From: Takakia lepidozioides | Lineage: Eukaryota; Streptophyta; Takakiopsida; Takakiales; Takakiaceae | DNA: 64,000 nt | Reading direction: 5' to 3' | NCBI GenBank assembly: GCA_030704615.1 | Contig: CM060734.1 | Location: 50,298,042 to 50,362,041, forward strand | Shown here: one piece after another, positions 23,407-34,192 of the stretch | Layout of the letters: every line of letters begins with the position of its first letter | How positions within the stretch are numbered: position 1 is the stretch's first letter | Notes under the pieces: model-generated | The model's input: only the letters and a program-made list of their open reading frames with translations | What the model was told of the DNA's origin: nothing | The model's database searches: none | Translations under genes and position numbers: made by a program

Positions 23407-23438
23407 GCTAGTAGTGCGGAGCAATGCGAAGCCCTAGT
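23407..23438. repeat. Short dispersed repeat, shared with 10496-10531
   Basis: The word GTGCGGAG-AATGCGAAGCCC occurs here and at about 10500. It is too short to classify. Confidence 0.4.
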
Positions 23439-23506
23439 TAATAGAGAAAAATGTCAACATCAGTGGAAAAAAATAACCACTGCGAAATGCATGATACAAT
23501 TTACAA

Positions 23507-23750
23507 AACCAACAGTCAGTAGCTCAGTTGGTTGGTGCACTGAGTGCCACCCAGATGATTCCGGGGTCAAATCTTGCTACTTGATGGGTGTGGTATGCTC
23601 TTCTCCCCCTTCCCTGGGCGGTGTCCCATTTCTCAGCCTCCATGGCACGGTTACTGTGAAAGAGGTTATTTTCTCCTCACTAAGTTATCAAGGGGCCTGA
23701 TTTGTGAGCTGTTGCTCCCAGGTGTTTCCCTTTTTAATATATATATATAT
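23507..23750 (+). mobile_element. tRNA-derived SINE, family 2 (full-length copy)
   Basis: Same order as the copy at 4939: an A box around AGCTCAGTTGGTTGGTGCAC, a B box GGGGTCAAATC, the shared body with CTGGGCGGTGTCCCATTTCT, and the GTTTCCC 3' end. The tail here is an (AT)n run rather than AAAT units. Confidence 0.8.
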
Positions 23751-23867
23751 ACAAACTATCGTTACTATATCTCAAGATAAATTATATACTAGAAAACAGA
23801 AAACCAGATTATATATTTTCTTAAATTTGTTTCCAAGGAAACAACAGCCCCAGCAACTCGCCGGCCA

Positions 23868-23912
23868 TGATGAAGACATTACCAGGGCAGAGCCCAGCCC
23901 GAAGGCAGATTA
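23868..23912 (-). mobile_element. SINE family 1 remnant
   Basis: GCAGAGCCCAGCCCGAAGGC resembles the body of the SINE at 2640-2892. Head and tail are not recognisable. Confidence 0.3.
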
Positions 23913-24237
23913 TATTCTATATAATGTATTTATTATATCATTGATTTTTTCATTGTATTTCTTATCATTTTTGGTTTTTTGTTTTTTTAATCAATGCTTG
24001 TAATGAAATTTCTCTTAAAAATACTAGAAAAATCACACCAAAATCTTTTAAAATATCTTTGCTTTGGACTCTGAAGTTAGAGTGGCCACACAAGAAGCCA
24101 AGTGGCTGCATATCCTCCCATTTTCCTATCTTACCCCTTTCCCGCTAGATAAGCCATACCACCAAGCCTGGGTGTAAGTTTAGGGGGAATACAACATAAA
24201 AAGACCATGGATCCATAGTTAGTTCATACTATAGTGA

Positions 24238-24370
24238 TGCGAAACAACTGAAAAAAGCTTTGCACATTTTGAACCATTTCAACAAGCTCCCATACTTATG
24301 TTTGTCTTTGAATTGTGTATGTCTCGAGGATAGAGGTAGGAAAGCAAGAGAGTGGATTCAACCCAAATGA
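24238..24370 (+). pseudogene. PPR relic
   Basis: A decayed reading of CAACTGAAAAAAGCTTTGCA and what follows resembles the QLKEALQIL..RYLCLSL stretch at 19.1 kb. Stops and frame breaks are frequent. It is a small remnant of the same PPR family. Confidence 0.35.
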
Positions 24371-25879
24371 TGACCAAGTTGTTATAGCAAGCATAGTACT
24401 TGACACATGTTGGTTGGTTATCCGTATGCTCCAATCCAAGAAATTGCTGTAATTGTTGTAAATTTAGTTTAATTTTGTCATACCAATAGACCAAACAGAC
24501 TCAATTTTATGAGTATAGTATTAATATTTGTTTTGTTTGTAACATTTTCTAACTTGTTGAAGCTTGGTTTTTTGAAGTCATTTGAAATCATCATCGTCGA
24601 ACTAGTTGTTTCATCTTGGGTAGACCGAGAGCATCAAATGAAATATAGACTCTTGCCAAAGCAAGTGTATGGACTATGAACTTCTCTAGGTGTGTGACAA
24701 GCCTTCAAGCAATTCAAAGTTGCTCTCAAAACTATGATGTCTTTCGGAGCGAACTAGTTCATGTATTTCCATCTTGTTTTCTTATTTTTTTGAATGGTCT
24801 TGAAGAGATTGCCCCTTCATCTTATTCTTGCTTGATGAATATAGATCACTCTGAGATCGTCCAATGGGCCGCTTGAGTGTTTTTTACCCAACTTTTTCTT
24901 TGTGATGCCCTCATACGAATTCGTTGTGCAACTGCCTCAAGTGCTCTATATCTCGATGCTCTCTTTTGAGTATGGAGTACTTACTTTCCCGAGCACCCAG
25001 CTTTGGCACCTAACATTTCTTATGTTGTCCACACCTGCAGCTGTGTAGGCTTCGCCTTACAACGGGGTTCCCCTCTTTGGTGGACACGAAATATGATAGA
25101 ATATGAAAACTCGGTTCTTACAGGTAAGAGCTCTCGACAGCCCTTTTTATACAGGTGCTATAAAACAAAGTTGTGTATTATCATGATAAGTGAACATTTG
25201 TGAATATATAGATTGCGTTAACGTTGTATTGGTCCTTCGGCATTCCAGGAGTGATGTCTGTATGCATAAGAATTCAAAGTATCCACGTGGAATCCCCGCA
25301 ATATTTTGCTCCCGTTGACTTTCGATTATGCTTGTCTCTTCCAAATTATGCGTGGTCGCTGCCATTTTCACTACAGAATGTGATTGTATTTATGGTATAA
25401 AGCCTCTTTGGGTGTCATGACAGTGAATGTCTCCACTGGGAACAAGCATGACATCACAATTATAGAGCTATGACTTGTGAGGGTGCAAAATTGACATTCA
25501 GCAATTTTGTCACATTATTGGAATAACGGTGTACACATTAGCCCAAATTAGCTCAAATTAGCAGGGGTACTCATTACTCGTTAACGGTACAAATGTCGGC
25601 GCCAGATTGTCAAGTGTATTTGTGTTGTGTACCAAATTCTAAGTGAGATTTGAGAGGAAAAATGCTCAAACAAAATCCTTTCTCTTACAACATCCCCTAG
25701 TTTTAGCAGCGATTCCATAAAAGCGATTCATTCAAAGCAGTGATTCCTAGTAGCTGGAGAACAAGCTGTAGGAGCGTCTTATTTGTTGTTGAGGAGCTGG
25801 CTGGAAACAGAGCACTGCATGGATTGAGAAGTGTCTATGAGCTCCACTTACAGTGGTTCTACCTTGTAGACTAGGAAAA

Positions 25880-26312
25880 TACTATATGGGGAAAAAATGT
25901 TGAATCCCTATAATATTTTGGTACCTGTAGAGCACGTGGAAAAGGAATGGTTCTACCTCTAAGATTATAATATACAACATATTATGGTAAAAACAATAGT
26001 TCTACCTCTATTTTGCTGGTATATCATATGTTAAAAAAACAATAATTCTATCTCTCCAATTTTGGTATATAGTAAGTGGAAAAAACAACGATGTTACATA
26101 TATTTTGCTGGTATGTAATATGTGGAAAGAACATTAGTTTCTACCTCTATATTTCAGGTATATAGTAAGTGAAAAAACAATGATTTTACCTGTATTTTGG
26201 TAGAAAAAATAATGCTTTTATCTGGTATACAGCATGTGGAAAAAACCACGGTTCTGCCCTTAAGAATTTGGTATACAATATGTGGAATAGAGCATGACTT
26301 TACCCTGTAGAA
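25880..26312. repeat. ~50-bp AT-rich minisatellite, about eight degenerate units
   Basis: The words GGTATAYA(G/A)YATGTGGAAAAA and TTCTACCTCTATTTT alternate with a period near 50 bp. Units differ by substitutions and indels. No coding or transposon feature is present. Confidence 0.75.
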
Positions 26313-26319
26313 TAGGAAA

Positions 26320-29300
26320 AGTGGTGTGTTCTTTTTCCTGTGAGGTGCGAGAATGAAACATTTCACCTTTGTTGGACCATTTCTTTTTACATGAGAATTT
26401 ACACGTATTTAAAAGGGTATATGATGTTTTTTCTGTAAAGAGAACATTCCCAAAGGCTCTTGTGAGGGTGGTCATTAATAGTATGTTATCAAAGGCTTTT
26501 TTCGTGTTTGGTTCACCGAGGATGCCCCCTGACCCTTTTTCTGTTCGTATTGTGGGCGATGCTCTAGATGTTTGTTTTGTGAACCAGAGACAATAATGAC
26601 GAGTGACGATCATAGAATATTTAATATTTTTTCTCAAAAAAATTGTTCAATATCATTAATTCTCAAAAAATTATTTTAAAAAGAAAATTATTTTAAGAAA
26701 TCCAAACAGGATTTGAGAACACAAATTTCAATGAAAGAGTTGAGCTCCATTTATTTATATAGGTATTTGGTCGTAAATAAGAGTGTGATGAACTATTTTG
26801 TTGATATTTGGGTTATTTGTATGCATTAATGTAATCTCTCAAGTTTTTAGGACGACTATTTACGATAAATGAATGATGTAACATTGTAAAGTGATTTGTG
26901 TAGATGAAAACATCAGTATATGCATCAGCTCCAAGTCTTGGAATGCATACAATCGTCCGTTCACAGCATTGAACTTCAACTTTCATTGTTGCCTATCCAG
27001 ATAGGTGCGAGCTCATGTTTATTTGAATTGCAAATATTGTACATGGTCAGTGCACTTAGAACACGTTGACAATGTGCTCATATACATAAAATGCTATCTA
27101 GAGACAATTTTAAACTGACTTGTACATAAGTGAGCACTACTTTCGTTCTGCTAATGCCTCTAGAGATAATGTCCAGACTGCATTTTTTATGTCAAATAGT
27201 ACAATATAGAGGTCTATATAAGCGTCCAAAAGATGGTGTCTCGGTTTTAGTTTCTTGCGAAAGCAAAGTATGTTCAAACATATTTCCAAAGGTGTCAAGT
27301 ACATGAGCGTATACTGATCTGAGTCAGGGCATTCCGTGTTTCAGATACGCATCCGAGGAGGTGTGGGGTGATCGCCACTCTTCTCCCAAAACTGTGATGC
27401 CTCGGGCTGATGCTAAGAGGATAGTAGTTAGGCTGGAAAAGCAAGCAGGAAGTATAACGAAGTTCTGTCCATGAACATTGGAGCAGAGTCCTAGCCCAGC
27501 TGTGTTAGGTGGCCAAGGAAACTCGCCTCTTTGGGATATTACAAGGCTGAAGAGTATCAACTTTTTATTATGTGGTGTTTGCCCTATATCTTGGACCATC
27601 TCAATCTAGGGAAGAGTACACTCAAGTCATCGCCGCATCCTTGTGGTTGCAACAACAAGATGAGCAAGAATATGTAAATGCACGAAGGCCAGCAGTATCC
27701 TAGGAAAGGTAGGTGTGGTGCTCACTGAGGTTGGTCGCTTATTCTATTTTCACTCACGAAGATACGGTTGGTATGGGAACTGCTCGCGGGGAGCTTTTGG
27801 CTACTTGGAGGATACGAGTAGAGAAGAGTTTGGGCTCCAACTTCTCTCCCTTGGAGCATGTGGTAGGTTTGTAACCTTCATTGTATTATTAAGATAGCCT
27901 AACTTATGAGTTTCTTTCAAAATCATTTGTGATTTGTAATTGACATCCAACATATTGTACTTAACCATTCCACTGTAACATGTTCTTCAGGTAGTGGAGA
28001 GCTTTTGGATGACGTAGTGAGGCATGGATGCCATGATACATTCTGGTGCTATCCATTTCAGCGACAAGTATCGACCTACATGGCCATCCCCACCAACAGA
28101 AACTAAACAAAGTCTCATATATTCAAGACTATGAGCGTCGTTGTTTTACAGATACGTTTTCACATATCCAAGAGGACAATTATGGGCTTTTGCCGCACCA
28201 ACGTGCACTCAAGGAGCTTCACGTGTACCTATGGCTATGAAGAGACTTTTATAGGCCTCCAACCACAAATTCCTTGGTGTGTGAGGAGTGGCATAGAAGT
28301 TGTGCTACTGTGACACACTCCGGCCAACCAACTTCTCCCCATGTTCTTGTGAGTGTCTCAGAATGATAGAAGAAAAAGGCATATTGGTGGGTCCTAAACG
28401 TCCTAATATTAAAAGAATGGGTGAAGACTCTCGTTTGTATCTCAAGCACTTATGTACTTGTTTGCTACAACCCCTCACTTTCATTTGGCTCACCAGGGCC
28501 AGCCTAGCAAGGGTGGTTGCAAGCATCCCCTCTTATATTTCCCCTTCAGATGCGGAAGTTTGGAAGTTGAGCTCTCTCACAAGGAACTCGGGTAATATAG
28601 GTACATAAGTTGTTGAGACAACATTGGGAATTATTTTATGGAAAATATGTGCAATTTATATCAACATTCAAATGAAACAAATGATTCACCGCATCGTGGC
28701 TCATCCCAATTGATGATATATGTTGGTAGCTCACAGAATATAAATAGGTCATTACAATTAATGAATACAAGTATGCTTACTATGTAATACCACATTTGCA
28801 ATGTTGTTGATGTGCATTTGTCTGAATGTGATCTAATTGAGAGATATAAATCATAATATTGTGCATTGAAGTTGTATGTGAAAATAAGTCATGAATAGTT
28901 GTTGGATAGAATAAAGATAAAATCTAGTTTGTATTTTAAAAACTTGAAGAAGAGGAAGCCCTAAAAAAAGGGGGATTCCATTGTCTAAGTGGAAAAGCTC
29001 GTTCATATAGTGTAATAAAATTAATTTACTATTTTTGTACTCAAACTATATTTGAATTTTAAAATTTAGATATGAAAAATTATGAATGATATTATATAAA
29101 GTCTATGGTAAATATGACTTAACATAATCATCATTGTTAATTTAACTAACAATATGAATGGGCTCTTTAGTCATTTACTTTTTTTCTTTCAATTATTAAA
29201 TATCGTAACACAAATTTCATCCAATGTATAAAGTCATATTATGATAACACCATAGATCTCAGTAGTTATTTATTATTTCATTCAGGATTAACTAAAATAC

Positions 29301-30220
29301 AAAAATTCGATGGTTTACAGATGGAAAGACACATTTGATTGAAATGTAGACCATGGTATTTTATGTGATAGATATTGCATATTTTGCATATTATAATAGA
29401 ACATTCTTAACTCAATGTCAACATTGGACTATTAATTTGTATAGTTCATAATACTGTTATTGTCTCAAAACTAGGCTTACACTAAACGCTTTACAGAAGA
29501 GAACTGTCTAGGATAACTGCATAGAGTGGTTGCAGAAAATACATGAAATGTTACATGCATATCATCAATAGTACATGATAATGTGAAAGACTAGATTTTG
29601 CACTTAATGTTTTTCTTCTATTATGTTGAAAGTGTACTATTTGGTGTATCCTGTATGAAATTGCCATAATAAAATTTATATCCTGTTGCTAACTAGAGTA
29701 GCACCAACATTACATCTCATTCTTACACAAACCTTGCATCAGTTTTTGGTCATTGAAAGCCTTCAAAGCAGTTTAATCCAAAATATTAATTTATTACATC
29801 ATGTCATTAATATTTTACATCTTTCATGAGCACTAGTGTAATAGTGAAGAGGGAAAAATCTCCATAAAATTCTAAAGTCATTTTCATCCATAGTTATATT
29901 TTGGAGAAATACCCTTTTGAGACTTGGAGATAGTTGAATGCCAAAGTTAGATTAATATAAGTATTACAAAGACGGGTCCCAAGAAAACAAAAAGGTATGA
30001 TTGAAATATGTCTAAGGTATTAAAATTTGAATATGTTAACCTATCTCTGGATTAAAAACTCAATTTGAAAAATCATTGCATGTATCATACTTCACATATG
30101 CAGAATTGGGAAAGATTTCGAGTGCAAAGTTAGAGCATATTGTTGAGATTTGACATCATGTAGATTAGACATATAGACACATTTTTGGTCTGTTTTTGTG
30201 TTCCTGATTTACATATTATT
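26320..30220. other. AT-rich intergenic DNA, no gene recognised
   Basis: Both strands are dense with stops. Short open frames at 26369-26596, 27715-27897 and 28046-28608 carry no motif I know. The only classified item is a half-copy of a MITE at 27340. The stretch 28.6-30.2 kb is the most AT-rich of the window. Confidence 0.5.
27338..27398. mobile_element. Half-copy of the long-TIR MITE
   Basis: GTGTGGGGTGATCGCCACTC and ATGCCTCGGG match the right half of the elements at 40332 and 45394. The left TIR is absent. Confidence 0.5.
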
Positions 30221-30780
30221 AAAATGAATTCAGATCCTCAAAACTACTAATTGTTTTAAAGTGGGTTTGCCCTAGCATCAAGCAAGAAGTAACAAATTCC
30301 AAAGAGCCTGACCCGGCCACTCCAACATCTTCAATGCCTATGAGTGTGCCCAAGGCACCACAAAAATCAAGCATTAGGCGACCATTGTCATTAATACAAC
30401 CCAATGCATTGGATCCAAATGCCATGTCAACAGCATTGGATGAAGGCCCGTTAAAGATTGATATACAATCTCAAGAGCTTCCACCAAAAAGGTTATTATC
30501 ATGTTTTACAAAATCACAAAAGAACAAATTCTAAGGATGACGATCTACTAAAAATGAAATAATATCTAATATTATCTAATATTTGTACAAAATTTCCTTT
30601 CATTTTCTTGTGTTCGAAAACCATACACTGACTTCGGTGTCACAAATGATGTTCATTCCTCTTCTAGACTATATAGGTTTACACTACAACCGCACTGATG
30701 TCATTGAGAGGCGTATCATTAAATTGGCTACATTAAAAATTTGGGATGACATGAGCCAAGATCATAAACCCTTGTAATTC
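30220..30780 (+). other. Unidentified open segments upstream of the cyclophilin gene
   Basis: Plus-strand sequence from about 30280 to 30534 is open and compositionally protein-like (SIRRPLSLIQPNALDPNAMS). A second open piece is at 30640-30777 (LATLKIWDDMSQDHKPL). I do not recognise either. They could be exons of a decayed gene. They do not resemble a cyclophilin N terminus. Confidence 0.25.
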
Positions 30781-30911
30781 GGTTTCCGAAAAGCAAATGG
30801 AATTGTAGAGATTTTACATCAAATCTTCATGATGAGGATAAATGTTTGTATTGTTTGCAATTTGCAGATAATAACCTAAAGAACATGTTCAAGTATCATC
30901 ATTGAACCCAA

Positions 30912-30937
30912 ATTAATAATAATAATAATAATAATAG
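30912..30937. repeat. (ATA)n microsatellite
   Basis: Eight uninterrupted AAT/ATA units, 75 bases before the cyclophilin exon and 20 bases before a telo-box (AAACCCTAA, 30958-30966). Confidence 0.9.
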
Positions 30938-31016
30938 TTCAACTTGACAACAACTCAAAACCCTAATTATTTTTACCATCTACTATAAACATAATTTTGT
31001 TTGTGTAATCAACCAG

Positions 31017-32661
31017 CCTGCAAGAGGAGGTTTTGCTTGATCCGAATCCCCTTGTTTATTTCGATATCAAAATAGGGGGAAAACACCGAGGCCGCATTTG
31101 GATGGAGCTCTATAAAGACACCACCCCCAAAACTGCTGAAAACTTTAGAGCCCTATGTACTGGCGAATTCGGTAGCGGTATATGTGGAAATCCTCTATGG
31201 TACAACGATACTTATATCCACCGCATTATCCCTAATTTCATGATCCAGGTAGGCCGACTAACATATTTGTCAGTCTAGAAATACATATGAATGGCCATAT
31301 TTAAATTAATTCAAATATTAAATTGCTAATAATTAAACCCATTAAAATGCACAATACCCACTTTAATCCTATTGCTTTGTACCGTATGAACACAATGGCA
31401 GTGCCTCACCTATTGGTCTTCATGGCTTCCCCACAAGGTTATTTTTTCCTTGCTTTTCTTCCATTGCAATTTGAAATAAATTTCCAGGGCCTTTGTCCCC
31501 TGTTCTTTAAAAATAAAAAAATAAAAAAACACAATGACATGACGCCTGAGAAAAATGTGGTAGCAGGGTGGTGATACTATCCGCAACAATGGCATGGGTG
31601 GAGAGTCCATATATGGGGAGGTCTTTCCGGATGAGAATTTTACAAAGAAACACACAGGCTTTGGGGTTTTATCAATGGCAAACTCAGGCCCCAACACAAA
31701 TGGTTCACAGTTCTTCATTTGTACTGTGCCTTGCCCTTGGCTCGATGACAAACATGTGGTGTTTGGTCAGGTTACTTGTCATTCTCTCCCCCCCAATACA
31801 AATCTTCCATGTCATTTTCAGATACTGTTCTTTGAAATTTAAAAACATGGTCTTCTTAGCTACCTGATGTTGATGCTAGACCTTTGAAAAGACTAGCTAT
31901 GTTGATGCTGGAGCTGCTCACTGATAGTCTATATTGGGTATTCATGTTCATGCTTTAGAGTGCCAGTGTTTAAGCATTAAATGAGGAGGGAGAAGGAGAT
32001 ACAGGTGATACAAGGCGAAGAGGTGGTGAAGATGATAGAAGCCAACGGTTCTTTGAGAGGTTGCCCTACTGAGATAGTGCAAATATGGAGTTGTGGCCAA
32101 TTGCCACTAAATACACAAAAGCTACCCACCAGACCAAACTGGGGTGGAGGGAGAATTTTAGCTGAGGCACCAGACTTTCCACGACAAGATCTACCCCAAC
32201 CATCCCAGTATTGGCCCTCCATATTTAGGAGGCGGAATAATTCAGTCGCAACTACAGTGAGAAGGAACATAAAAGATCTAAAAAATATCATAACAAATAT
32301 CGAAAAGTTACGGCTTGAGATCTATCCAAGGAAGCCAATCTATGGGGGCAGGAAGAGGAAGGTGTTGAATGCGGGTCAGACAAAAAGGCTTTGCATAATC
32401 AATCCTTTCTCTATGGAACACAATCTGAGTTATAGATGGTCTATTTCCCCGTTCGCTCAATTGGACACAGATAAAATTCTAGAGCCTAGTCTGGGATTGA
32501 CTGAGGTCCCAAATTCAAAACTCTTGAGAAGGATTTCTAACTTTCTCAACAGGGCCGAAGATGAGCCCATCCGCCCTCGTTACTCAAAGTTGCCTAGCTC
32601 TAAAAAAGAAATGTTCTTCAAGCAAAAGGAGTATCCTTGCCTGAAGAGAAGCCCGCGGTAA
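31017..32661 (+). CDS. Cyclophilin-type peptidyl-prolyl isomerase with C-terminal extension
   Basis: Exons 31017-31248, 31567-31770 and 32005-32661 give a full cyclophilin fold. It opens [20 protein letters not shown], then [10 protein letters not shown], then [12 protein letters not shown] (catalytic Arg and Phe/Met/Gln kept), [41 protein letters not shown] (Trp and His kept) and [18 protein letters not shown]. All splice sites are GT..AG and in phase. The enzyme would catalyse proline cis-trans isomerisation. After the domain comes a basic tail of about 185 residues with no known motif, ending at TAA. No ATG lies in frame before the domain: the first exon appears to begin at an acceptor (AACCAG at 31011-31016), so the true start is in an unidentified upstream exon, or the gene has lost it. 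A telo-box lies at 30958. Intron 1 holds a SINE fragment. Confidence 0.72.
31468..31535 (+). mobile_element. SINE family 1, 3' fragment inside cyclophilin intron 1
   Basis: TTGAAATAAATTTCCAGGGC and CCCCTGTTCTTTAAAAAT followed by A-runs broken by T match the 3' part of the SINE at 2640-2892. It ends 32 bases before the exon 2 acceptor, so its A-rich tail sits where the branch point and pyrimidine tract should be. Confidence 0.55.
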
Positions 32662-32999
32662 AAGACATGATTCCTAAAGCAAAAGAAGCAGTGCCAGTGA
32701 AGGACTCCGAGCCCACTAAACAAGTAGTGAATAACAGAAGAAATAGAGTGTTATGAGGATGAAAACATACCTAGACTTGAGATGAATGAAGCAAGATCTG
32801 TTAACTTTGATTAGCGGGACTACTACTATAGGATTATAACCTTATTTTGCCCATTGGAAAAGAACTTCAGAAAAAAGAAAAAAGGAAAAAGAAACTTATC
32901 TACCAATTTCTTTAAATGTTAGAGTTAAAAAGAAAACAAATCCCTATATTCCATGTATGTTGGGTGTTACTTGCTGTAACATATAGAATGTTTGGTTAA

Positions 33000-34188
33000 C
33001 CCCTAAAGGACGAGAGTTTTTTTGTGATGTTTTAGAAAAACTTGATATGGCTTGATTCAAATGGATGTATATTTCTGCCAAAGTTCATCCACATGGATGA
33101 ACCGTACAATGTTGTCAGTAACTACATCATACAAGTGGTCAAAATTTTTGAGGTCATTCCACCGTTGGAATAAGGAGATTATAATGTGGGAGCGACCACC
33201 AATTTTCTCCATGTTCCGAATCTGGGTTCCCCTCCAATTTTTGATCGATTGCTGCGTACCAAGTGGAGGACATTGTGTCCAAATTTCAGCATGTAATGAC
33301 ATGTATTCATTAGTGCCCCTTTGTATGTAATTGATTAGGGGTACCTGTGGGCAGAAAGAACAAGGCTTTTCCTTGGATGCAAAGAGCAACAATTTTTTTG
33401 TAGATAGATGCCGGGTAGGAATACCAAGAGAATGCACCAATTTACACTTGGAATTTCCAAGTTTGGCTCCGGGGATGTGGCAAAGAGTGGATTATCCAGC
33501 CACCAGCTTTGGTAGGAAACGCTAGGCTATCATTGGTCCACGCAACGTAATCAACTCACTCACACCACACAAAATTTGCACTTTTACACATGTCAAGAAT
33601 TCTGAGCGGCGCTCTAGTAATCCAAATGGCAGGGTGTTTAGTCCATTCAATAGCTGACAGTCTAAGGGCCTTACCACACAAGCAGCAGTGAGCTCGAGTG
33701 ACATGGAAGTCCCTGACTAAGATTGTAGCACCTGTATGTTATGTAAAGTATGCCGATGTCAGCAAAAACAAACCAACGCTACCACATGAGCGGCAGTCGA
33801 GCACACGAACAGAGCGTTGTGAAGCAAAGATGAACGAGCCAATGAGTTCCATGGCGGGAATGAGCACATCATGACAAAGAAGTTCCCTAACATTTCGGAT
33901 TTCCTGGCAATAGTCCCTGGAGATCCTACTTTCGCGGAGAGGCTCCACATAAACACCACGTCATATTGCCTCCTCGTTGCCGTTCCTCTTGTGTGGTAGG
34001 CGAGGGTGTCAGTTTACAATCCATCAACCAATCAGCAGGCCTTCAGCAGGTTGCGGGGACTTCCACTGCCCCCTCTTGTGGTAAGGCCCTAAGCTATAAC
34101 TTTGTTTTGGGGCCTACCTCCATCGGACACCATCCTCACCATATACAACTAAGTGAAAAAATGACGCGACCCCATCGTCCTTTAGGGG
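33000..34188. mobile_element. TTAA-flanked DNA transposon, piggyBac-like ends, non-autonomous
   Basis: The left end CCCCTAAAGGACGA (33000-33013) and the right end TCGTCCTTTAGGGG (34175-34188) are perfect 14-bp inverted repeats. Each abuts TTAA (32996-32999 and 34189-34192). TTAA target duplications and CC(C)..GGG termini are the hallmark of piggyBac elements. The 1.19-kb interior has a 127-codon minus-strand open frame (33440-33057) and smaller ones, none with a DDE/D motif or C-terminal cysteine cluster that I can recognise. I therefore class it as non-autonomous. A MITE is nested at 33666-34089. Superfamily assignment rests on the ends alone. Confidence 0.6.
33666..34089. mobile_element. 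Nested Harbinger-type MITE, 424 bp
   Basis: The ends GGGCCTTACCACA..CAGCAGTG and its complement ..TGTGGTAAGGCCC form inverted repeats of nearly 30 bp with mismatches inside. Both are flanked by TAA (33663-33665 and 34090-34092). The 3-bp TAA duplication fits PIF/Harbinger. No transposase is encoded. Its position inside the TTAA element dates it as the later insertion. Confidence 0.62.
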
Positions 34189-34192
34189 TTAA

